A stretch of DNA of 5,903 nt from positions 1 to 5,903 of the forward strand of contig JAJYGJ010000096.1 in NCBI GenBank assembly GCA_021790695.1. The letters run 5' to 3'. Origin of the DNA: Nitrospirota bacterium (GTDB taxonomy: Bacteria > Nitrospirota > Thermodesulfovibrionia > Thermodesulfovibrionales > JdFR-88). This document shows, piece by piece, positions 1 through 4,874 of the stretch. Within the stretch, counting starts at the first letter, position 1; each line of letters opens with the position of its first letter. The position numbers and the translations under genes were made by a program. A model generated the notes under the pieces. That model ran no database searches, was not told where the DNA came from, and worked only from the letters and a program-made list of their open reading frames with translations.

Positions 1-804
1 CCCCGTGAATTGCTGGAATCGGAGCTTTTCGGCTACGAAAAGGGCGCCTTCACCAATGCCATATCCCGCAGGATCGGCAAGTTCGAGGACGCGGCCTCGG
101 GCACCGTCTTTCTGGACGAGATAGCGGAACTGGAACTTCCCCTGCAGGCCAAGCTCCTCCGGGTCCTGCAGGAAAGGGAGATCGAGAGGGTCGGCGGCGG
201 GCGGAAGATAAAAGTCGATTTCAGGCTCGTCTGCTCGGCGAACCGCGACCTCGAAAAAGAGGTGCAGGCGGGCAATTTCAGGATGGACCTTTACTACAGG
301 ATAAACGTGGTGCATATATGGGTGCCGCCTCTCAGGAGGAGAAGAGACGACATACCGCTGCTGGCGGCGGAGTTCATGCGGGAATTTTCGGAGAGGGAAG
401 GCAAATCCGTCAGGCTGTCGCCGGAGGCCCTTGAAGCCTTCTGCGATTATTCATGGCCGGGAAACATAAGACAATTGAGAAACGTCCTTGAAGGGCTGAC
501 CGTCCTTTCCAGCACCGGCCTGGTCACATTGGACGATATGCCCGGGGAGATACTGGCCTCGGGGGTCCCCGGTGCGGCCGGGTGCGCGGAAGGACCGGGA
601 CCGGCGGCCGGGGGCGGCAATGTCAGCCAGGAGCCGCCTCCCCAGGGCGCACAGACGCTGAGGGAGATCGAGGAATACGCCATCATTTGCGCGCTCGAGG
701 AATGCCGCGGCAACAAATCCAGGGCGGCAAAACTGCTGGGCATCTCCAGGAAGACCTTTTATAAAAGACTGAAGGAGATAGAACCCGCCAAGAGCCGCGA
801 CTGA
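1..804 (+). CDS. Sigma-54-dependent transcriptional activator, NtrC family (5' end outside window)
   Basis: C-terminal 267 residues of a bacterial enhancer-binding protein; the frame is open from base 1, so the TTG at 10 is not the start. Such proteins hydrolyse ATP to remodel the sigma-54 RNA polymerase closed complex. Visible in order (window residues): the region after Walker A, ELLESELFGYEKG (3-15), the L1 loop GAFTNA (15-20), Walker B GTVFLDEIAEL (34-44, D39 E40), a sensor I-like stretch RLVCSANRDL, the arginine-finger region FRMDLYYRIN followed by PPLRRRRDDIPLL, and sensor II WPGNIRQLRN. A Gly/Pro-rich linker follows, then a Fis-type helix-turn-helix (NKSRAAKLLGISRKTFYKRLKEI) at the C-terminus. 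Walker A and any receiver, PAS or GAF domain lie upstream of the window, so the input signal is unknown. The L1 loop is GAFTNA instead of the canonical GAFTGA. It converges on glmS. The family call is secure; the target genes are unknown. Confidence 0.96.
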   Translation, partial: PRELLESELFGYEKGAFTNAISRRIGKFEDAASGTVFLDEIAELELPLQAKLLRVLQEREIERVGGGRKIKVDFRLVCSANRDLEKEVQAGNFRMDLYYRINVVHIWVPPLRRRRDDIPLLAAEFMREFSEREGKSVRLSPEALEAFCDYSWPGNIRQLRNVLEGLTVLSSTGLVTLDDMPGEILASGVPGAAGCAEGPGPAAGGGNVSQEPPPQGAQTLREIEEYAIICALEECRGNKSRAAKLLGISRKTFYKRLKEIEPAKSRD

Positions 805-836
805 AGGGGACCAGTCCCGGGGACCGGTCCCCTTCA
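802..836. repeat. REP-like palindrome / hairpin between convergent genes
   Basis: The arms 802-817 and 821-836 are complementary over 16 bp with one A-C mismatch, around a three-base loop (CGG). The core is GGGGACC...GGTCCCC. The left arm begins with the TGA stop of the sigma-54 activator gene. There is no T-tract after the stem on the plus strand. On the minus strand the seven T's (845-851) come before the stem, so it is not a canonical intrinsic terminator in either direction. It may still end or stabilise both transcripts, because it sits at the convergent 3' ends. GGGGAC/GTCCCC-type palindromes are known in many genomes as dispersed REP-like elements mobilised by RAYT (Y1) transposases. 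That assignment here is inference from one copy. Confidence 0.75.
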
Positions 837-857
837 TCGACCCCAAAAAAACCCTGC

Positions 858-2705
858 TTACTCCACGGTCACGCTTTTTGCCAGGTTCCTGGGCTTGTCG
901 ACATCGTTGCTTCTCAGCACTCCCGTATGGAATGCCAGCAGTTGGAGCGGTATCACATTGACGAAAGGCGAAAGCACGGGGTGGGTCGGCGGCACGGTGA
1001 TCGTCTCGTCCGCCCTGCCGCGCAAACTGGCCGGCTCATCGGTGACCGCTATCACCCTGCCGCCCCTGGCCTTGACTTCCTCGATATTTGAAAGCGTCTT
1101 TTCAAAGAGGCTCCCCATGGGGATAACCACAACCACCGGTAGTCCTTTTTCTATGAGCGCGATAGGGCCATGCTTCATCTCCCCGGCCGGATACCCCTCG
1201 GCATGGATATAGGATATCTCCTTCAGCTTCAGGGCGCCTTCGAGGGCAATGGGATAGTTTATCCCCCTGCCCAGATAGAGCATGCTTGAGGAGTCCGTGA
1301 TGGAGCGGGCAACCTCCTCCACGCGCCGCGCGGAGCCCAGGGCCTTTTCCACGAGAAGGGGCATTTTTTTAAGCTGTCCGATCAGCGTTTGCGCCTCGGC
1401 CGCGATGAGTCTGCCGCGCTCGGTCCCGAGGGCGACCGCGAGAAGGTAAAGGGCCGTCATCTGCGCGGTAAACGCCTTCGTCGAGGCCACGCCTATCTCC
1501 GGCCCGGCCCTGGTATAAAGGACGGAGTCCGCCTCCCTGGAGGCCGTGCTGCCTACGACGTTGCATAACGTGAGGGAAAAGGCCCCTTTTTTCGCCGCTT
1601 CGCGTTGGGCCGCCAGCGTATCGGCGGTCTCCCCCGACTGCGTGATCGATATGAACAGGCTGTTTTTTTCTATGAGCTGCTCCCTGTACCTGAACTCCGA
1701 GGCGATCTCCACATCCACGGGAATATGGGCCAGGGCCTCTATGGCGTATTTCCCCACCAGGGCGGCATGATAGGAAGTCCCGCAGGCCGCTATGTGCAGC
1801 CTCCTCCACCCGAGTATCATCCTTGAGGTGATGCCGAGGGCCCGGAGCATGCCCGGCGGGTCGTCGATCCATTCCCTCATGGTCTCCATGACGGTTTTCG
1901 GCTGCTCGTAAATCTCCTTTTCCATGAAATGGCCGTATCCCTCTTTTTCAGCCATCTCGGCCGTCCAGTCGATCTCCACGACCTTGAAGCCGGGCGCTTC
2001 CGGCTTTTTTACCGGGGTTCCGCCGCCATTCCCGAGCAATTCCAGCCTTGCCTCACCCTTCGAAAGCGTGAACATCTGGCCGTCCTCCATGAAGACGAAT
2101 TTTTTCGTGTACGGCAGAAAGGCCGGTATGTCAGAGGCGAAGAAGAATTCCCCCTCGCCGAATCCGACAACCAGAGGGCTTCCGTTTCTCACGGCAAACA
2201 GTTTTCCCGGCGCCTGGTCGCTCATTATTCCGAGGGCGTAGGAACCCTTCAGATCCAGGATGGCCCTCCTCATGGCGGCCTCAAACGGCATACCCTTTTT
2301 CATGTACCTTGAGATAAGCTGCGGTATCACCTCCGTGTCCGTATCGGAGGCGAATTCATGGCCCTCGGATTGCAGTCGCGATTTCAGTTGCTGATAATTT
2401 TCGATGATGCCGTTATGGACCACGACCACGCCGCCCGCGGCGTGCGGGTGGGCGTTTCTGTCGGAGGGGGCGCCGTGGGTGGCCCATCTCGTGTGGCCAA
2501 GCCCCATCCGGGCCTCCGGCAGGGGTTCAGGCAATATGCCCTGCAAGTCTCGTATCCTGCCCATGGTCTTGTATATCCCCATGCCTCCGCCGTTTACGTA
2601 TGCCACGCCCGCGGAGTCGTATCCCCTGTATTCGAGACGCTTCAGTCCGTCCATGAGCACCGGCAGCGCGCTTTTGTCCCCGATGTACCCGACTATGCCG
2701 CACAT
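858..2705 (-). CDS. glmS: Glutamine--fructose-6-phosphate aminotransferase (isomerizing)
   Basis: Cytosolic enzyme converting fructose-6-phosphate and glutamine to glucosamine-6-phosphate, the committed step to UDP-GlcNAc for peptidoglycan, LPS and exopolysaccharide. At 615 residues it is full length (E. coli 609). The N-terminal class II glutaminase domain (about 1-220) starts MCGIVGYIG, where Cys2 becomes the N-terminal nucleophile. RLEYRGYDSAG (23-33), HTRWATHG (71-78), HNGIIEN (97-103) and SDTDTEV (120-126) are intact. Two SIS domains follow. The first has CGTSYHA, TQSGETADTL and STKAFTAQ. The second has the isomerase segment GALKLKEISYIHAEG...GEMKHGP, with the Glu and His equivalent to E. 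coli E488 and H504. The C-terminus PRNLAKSVTVE carries the sugar-binding Lys (K610). The start is fixed by the required MCG and by a strong ribosome site. It is convergent with the sigma-54 activator gene and divergent from the histidine kinase gene. No feature suggests a defect. Confidence 0.99.
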   Translation of the reverse strand: MCGIVGYIGDKSALPVLMDGLKRLEYRGYDSAGVAYVNGGGMGIYKTMGRIRDLQGILPEPLPEARMGLGHTRWATHGAPSDRNAHPHAAGGVVVVHNGIIENYQQLKSRLQSEGHEFASDTDTEVIPQLISRYMKKGMPFEAAMRRAILDLKGSYALGIMSDQAPGKLFAVRNGSPLVVGFGEGEFFFASDIPAFLPYTKKFVFMEDGQMFTLSKGEARLELLGNGGGTPVKKPEAPGFKVVEIDWTAEMAEKEGYGHFMEKEIYEQPKTVMETMREWIDDPPGMLRALGITSRMILGWRRLHIAACGTSYHAALVGKYAIEALAHIPVDVEIASEFRYREQLIEKNSLFISITQSGETADTLAAQREAAKKGAFSLTLCNVVGSTASREADSVLYTRAGPEIGVASTKAFTAQMTALYLLAVALGTERGRLIAAEAQTLIGQLKKMPLLVEKALGSARRVEEVARSITDSSSMLYLGRGINYPIALEGALKLKEISYIHAEGYPAGEMKHGPIALIEKGLPVVVVIPMGSLFEKTLSNIEEVKARGGRVIAVTDEPASLRGRADETITVPPTHPVLSPFVNVIPLQLLAFHTGVLRSNDVDKPRNLAKSVTVE

Positions 2706-2709
2706 ATTG

Positions 2710-2716
2710 CTCCCCC
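2710..2716 (-). promoter_or_regulatory. Ribosome binding site of glmS
   Basis: On the minus strand this reads GGGGGAG, four bases before the ATG at 2705-2703. It is a strong Shine-Dalgarno match and confirms the MCG start. Confidence 0.85.
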
Positions 2717-2749
2717 TTTTGGGAATTTGACGCCTTACCGACGCAATCT

Positions 2750-2758
2750 ATCATAGCA
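2750..2758 (-). promoter_or_regulatory. Extended -10 promoter candidate for glmS
   Basis: The minus strand reads TGCTATGAT: an extended -10 TG one base before TATGAT, which matches TATAAT at five of six positions. No good -35 box is found 16-18 bases upstream, as expected for extended -10 promoters. Transcription would start near 2743 and leave a leader of about 38 bases, too short for a glmS ribozyme. This is seen by eye and not tested. Confidence 0.55.
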
Positions 2759-2828
2759 AAAAATATTCCTCAGGCATAGTGACATCCCGCCCCCGCAATC
2801 CCGGAGTCGACCTGGAATCAATTTTTGC

Positions 2829-2856
2829 TTGACATTTCCGCCGATTCATCTAAAAA
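2829..2856 (+). promoter_or_regulatory. Sigma-70-type promoter candidate for the histidine kinase gene
   Basis: A perfect -35 box TTGACA (2829-2834) is followed after 16 bases by TAAAAA (2851-2856), which matches the -10 consensus at four of six positions. Initiation would fall near 2863, just upstream of the ATG at 2882. If this is the promoter, the in-frame TTG at 2825 lies outside the transcript and cannot be the start. The -10 is weak, so confidence is moderate. Confidence 0.4.
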
Positions 2857-2881
2857 AAGGGTAGGGCCTGTTTCTTCTGAA

Positions 2882-4039
2882 ATGAAAAAATCCTATAGTT
2901 TTTGCACGGATGAAGCACTTCGCATCAATTGGTCCGACGAGGGCTTTGCCGAGCTTGCGGGATGCCCCGGAGAGGCAATGGGCCGGAAATATCACGAAAT
3001 ATTCCCCAGGATCAAGGCCGGCAACAGGGATGCCGTGCGCATGGCCATCTCTGGCTCGATGGCGATAACGCTCAAGTCGTTTTGCCTGCGGTCTTCAAGC
3101 GGCCAGTTTTTCGCCGATGTGGTCATAAGGCCCTTGAAGCCCGGCCGGAAGGGCTGGACTGGCAGGAAAGGGGCCAGGATCACGATTTTCCCCAGGGCCC
3201 ATTGCCAACTGGCCAGGCAACTCCACAATTACCAGCCTCTTATAGACATAGGCAAGACGGCCTCCATCCTGGCCCACGGGGTGCGAAACCCGCTTAACGC
3301 CATCAAGGGGGCGGTGGTGTACCTGGGAGAAAAATACCGGGAGGAAGCGCCGCTCCTGGAGTTCACGAAACTCATGGAGGAGGAGATATCCAGGCTCGAC
3401 AATTTCATTTCGAGGTTTCTCTCCGCGGGCGTTGCCGAAATGGGCCGGGAGGTGGACGTAAACTCCCTTGTGAAAAAAACGGAGGTCTTCGTCTCGCTCC
3501 AGGCCCTGGCAAACGGGATAAAATCCGAATTCAGGTATGCGCGCCGTCTGCCCCCCGTGGTCGTAAACCCGTTCCAACTGGAGCAGGCCATACTGAACGT
3601 GGTGAATAACGCCATCGAGGCCATGGCCGGCGGCGGAAGGCTCGCCGTCCGCACCGTTCTTGAATCCGGAACGGACGCCCCGGCCAAAAGTAACGGGCCG
3701 CAGGGCAATCCGCCCGGGGGGCGTTGTTTTGTCGTCATATGCATATCCGATACGGGATCGGGAAGCGCCGGTTCGATAAAAGAAAGGCCGGCCGTGAACA
3801 AGGGCAAGGGGTTCGGCCTTTTCCTCACGCGTGAGATATTGCGCTATTGGGGCGGGCTCCTGCAGATCAAAAGCCGGAAGGGGGCCGGCACGACCGTGCG
3901 CCTCTGCATCCCCTCCCGGGGCCGCGGCCGGCCCTCCGCGCCGGGCGCGAATCCTGGCCGGGCGGGGGAGCAGGCGGGGCAGCGCGACCCTGTTACCTTT
4001 TTGCACAGCCCGGATCAAAAAAAAATGTATCTGGAATAA
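2882..4039 (+). CDS. Soluble PAS-domain sensor histidine kinase with a variant H-box
   Basis: 385-residue predicted kinase from the ATG at 2882; an in-frame TTG at 2825 would add 19 residues but lies upstream of a likely promoter. No transmembrane segment is visible, so it is probably cytosolic. Residues about 5-95 resemble a short PAS fold (INWSDEGFAELAGCPGEAMGRKYHEIFP...ADVVIRPLK). The HisKA dimerisation helix has phospho-acceptor His132 in AHGVRNPLNAIKG. The HATPase_c domain shows the N-box NVVNNAIEAM (Asn243), the G1 box DTGSGS (D290) and the G2 box GKGFGLFL (308-315). The last 50 or so residues are Gly/Arg/Pro-rich and probably disordered. The residue after the phospho-acceptor is Gly, where HisKA proteins normally carry Glu or Asp. 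No response regulator directly follows. The truncated sigma-54 activator beyond glmS is a possible partner, by inference only. Signal and target are unknown. No clear ribosome site precedes the ATG; AGGGTAGGG at 2858-2866 is about 15 bases away. Confidence 0.92.
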   Translation: MKKSYSFCTDEALRINWSDEGFAELAGCPGEAMGRKYHEIFPRIKAGNRDAVRMAISGSMAITLKSFCLRSSSGQFFADVVIRPLKPGRKGWTGRKGARITIFPRAHCQLARQLHNYQPLIDIGKTASILAHGVRNPLNAIKGAVVYLGEKYREEAPLLEFTKLMEEEISRLDNFISRFLSAGVAEMGREVDVNSLVKKTEVFVSLQALANGIKSEFRYARRLPPVVVNPFQLEQAILNVVNNAIEAMAGGGRLAVRTVLESGTDAPAKSNGPQGNPPGGRCFVVICISDTGSGSAGSIKERPAVNKGKGFGLFLTREILRYWGGLLQIKSRKGAGTTVRLCIPSRGRGRPSAPGANPGRAGEQAGQRDPVTFLHSPDQKKMYLE

Positions 4040-4206
4040 ACAATCTGTATCCGCAAGGAACACCCCTGCCCGCTTCTCCATACCATACATACTCCGGTCT
4101 CAGGCCCGCAAGGGCGGAAAAACTTTGGAACTTGCCTCAAAATCGCTTCCGCCTGCAAGGTGGATTCGATACGGCTTCCGGCCGCCGGCCTTCCTGCCGG
4201 TCTGGT
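4040..4206 (+). other. Intergenic region between the kinase and NusG-paralogue genes
   Basis: The 167 bases are non-coding as far as I can tell. They hold a short hairpin GCCC-GCAA-GGGC (4104-4115) with a GNRA-type tetraloop and no following T-tract. At the 3' end is a cluster of CCGG/GGCC inverted repeats (4172-4200). No convincing -35/-10 pair was found, so it is undecided whether the NusG-paralogue gene has its own promoter or is read from the kinase promoter. Confidence 0.6.
4172..4199 (+). repeat. GC-rich inverted repeat before the NusG-paralogue start
   Basis: CGGC (4172-4175) pairs with GCCG (4196-4199). Inside them GGCC (4180-4183) pairs with GGCC (4187-4190) around a GCC loop, with TTCC and TTCCT as the internal loop. 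Other CCGG pairings compete, so the fold is uncertain. It ends seven bases before the ATG at 4207, where a ribosome site would be expected but none is seen. Confidence 0.35.
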
Positions 4207-4740
4207 ATGCTAATTGCTCTTCCCGATTGCATGGGGACCGCGGATTTTAAATGGTATGCGATATATGTGAAATCAAGGCACGAGGCGGTCGCTTACGGGC
4301 AACTGCAACAGAGGGGGGTGGAGTCATATCTGCCCCTGATAAGGAAGAGCCGGCAATGGAAGGACCGGAAAAAGGTGGTCGAGTTCCCGCTTTTCCCCGG
4401 ATACCTGTTCGTGCACGTAAACCCCGGCCCATCGGAGTTCGTCAATGTGCTGAAGGCCAAGGGAGTGGTCAGCCTGGTCTCCGGTGAGCAGGGCGCCCCG
4501 CTTCCGGTGCCGGATCCCGAGATCAACTCCCTGAAAATCATGATGGAAAAGGGAAGCGGACTTGACATCTACCCCTCCCTCCAGGAGGGCGTGCGGGTGA
4601 TGGTCATGAGGGGCCCCCTGAAGGGCGCATCAGGCGTGATAGTCAGAAAGCAGGACGGCTACGTCCTGGCTGTAAACATAGATATCCTCGGAAGAAGCAT
4701 CGCGGTCAGGCTCTTCGCCGAGGACATCGACACGGTTTAA
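4207..4740 (+). CDS. NusG-paralogue transcription antitermination factor (RfaH/UpxY-like)
   Basis: 177 residues from the ATG at 4207. A second in-frame ATG at 4231 gives 169 residues and is nearly as plausible; neither has a recognisable ribosome site. The NGN domain starts at KWYAIYVKSRHEAVAYGQLQQRG and continues to YLPLIRKSRQW and FPLFPGYLFVHV, the RNA polymerase-binding fold of NusG. The C-terminal KOW domain is seen as EGVRVMVMRGPLKGASGVIV, ending near LFAEDIDTV. Such paralogues bind elongating polymerase at a leader sequence and suppress pausing and termination across long polysaccharide operons (RfaH in enterobacteria, UpxY in Bacteroides). Length and motifs fit a specialised paralogue better than housekeeping nusG, which usually sits beside secE and ribosomal protein genes, absent here. 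A sugar aminotransferase gene follows after 134 bases, which supports a polysaccharide-locus role. The open frame extends back to 3847 over the kinase gene, but that part is a shadow. Confidence 0.93.
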   Translation: MLIALPDCMGTADFKWYAIYVKSRHEAVAYGQLQQRGVESYLPLIRKSRQWKDRKKVVEFPLFPGYLFVHVNPGPSEFVNVLKAKGVVSLVSGEQGAPLPVPDPEINSLKIMMEKGSGLDIYPSLQEGVRVMVMRGPLKGASGVIVRKQDGYVLAVNIDILGRSIAVRLFAEDIDTV

Positions 4741-4759
4741 GGCAAACCTTTCTTTTTTT
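4734..4759 (+). terminator. Weak intrinsic terminator or attenuator candidate on the NusG-paralogue stop codon
   Basis: GGTTT (4734-4738) pairs with AAACC (4744-4748) around the loop AAGGC. Directly after comes TTTCTTTTTTT (4749-4759). The stem overlaps the TAA stop (4738-4740). An alternative stem, AAGG/CCTT (4739-4742 with 4747-4750), uses the same T-tract. With five pairs, two of them GC, the stem is weak, so termination would be partial at most. Its place between an antiterminator gene and the operon it probably serves makes attenuation plausible. Confidence 0.4.
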
Positions 4760-4824
4760 CCAAAGTCAAAATCCCTGGAAGTTCAATCAGACCGGAAGAA
4801 AGTTTGAGGACCTCCGGAAAGACA

Positions 4825-4835
4825 CGCGGTACTGT
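4825..4835 (+). promoter_or_regulatory. ops-like element in the leader of the aminotransferase gene
   Basis: The bases CGCGGTACTGT match the enterobacterial ops element GGCGGTAGCGT at eight of eleven positions. They keep the central CGGTA and the pyrimidine-G step near the 3' end where polymerase pauses. It lies in the leader of a polysaccharide-type gene, just downstream of an RfaH-like gene, where a recruitment site would be expected. Eight of eleven can occur by chance and RfaH relatives outside enterobacteria need not use ops, so this is a candidate only. Confidence 0.3.
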
Positions 4836-4868
4836 AACCGGGAGGGCGGAGCACTGTGAAGCGCGGAG
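4826..4868 (+). repeat. Two-copy imperfect direct repeat before the aminotransferase start
   Basis: Copy 1 (4826-4844) and copy 2 (4846-4868) share GCGG, then (T/C)ACTGT(A/G)A, then CGGGAG or CGGAG. The ACTGT cores are 22 bases apart, about two helical turns. Copy 2 carries the ribosome site of the next gene and copy 1 a second purine-rich GGGAG. GTACT (4829-4833) can pair with AGTAC (4867-4871), which would cover the end of that ribosome site. Confidence 0.5.
4865..4868 (+). promoter_or_regulatory. Ribosome binding site of the aminotransferase gene
   Basis: GGAG stands six bases before the ATG at 4875, at normal spacing, and supports that start. It can be partly paired with 4829-4833. Confidence 0.7.
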
Positions 4869-4874
4869 TACGGC

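Noticed and set aside
845..851. Seven T's downstream of glmS on the minus strand as a terminator
   Set aside because: The T-tract comes before the palindrome, not after it, and no hairpin precedes it within the glmS 3' end.
2706..2743. glmS ribozyme upstream of glmS
   Set aside because: The likely leader is about 38 bases and lacks the space for the ribozyme core, which is mainly a Gram-positive feature.
2813..2829. Sigma-54 promoter-like TGG...TTTTTGCT before the kinase gene
   Set aside because: GG and GC are separated by 11 bases; sigma-54 promoters need 10 with little tolerance.
3997..4013. Sigma-54-like TGTTAC...TTTTTGCA near the end of the kinase gene
   Set aside because: The -24 GG is missing and the spacing to GC is wrong.
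3095..4090. Long minus-strand open frame of 331 codons
   Set aside because: It lies antisense to the clearly recognisable kinase domains, has no recognisable motif, and is a by-product of GC-rich codon use.
3847..4206. Upstream extension of the NusG-paralogue reading frame
   Set aside because: It overlaps the kinase gene in another frame and translates to an Arg/Pro/Gly-rich stretch unlike any NusG N-terminus; the NGN domain begins just after 4240.
4741..4748. GGCAAACC, as in c-di-GMP-I (GEMM) riboswitches
   Set aside because: The partner motif GACGCAAAGCC and the flanking stems are absent; the eight bases alone carry no weight.
4821..4860. Similarity of CGCGG..ACTGTAACCGGGAG...CACTG to the core of a cobalamin riboswitch
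   Set aside because: The order of short motifs is suggestive, but the GGTG.AA.TCC segment and the downstream B12-box region are not present, and the ATG follows within 15 bases. A covariance-model search (Rfam cobalamin) would settle it.
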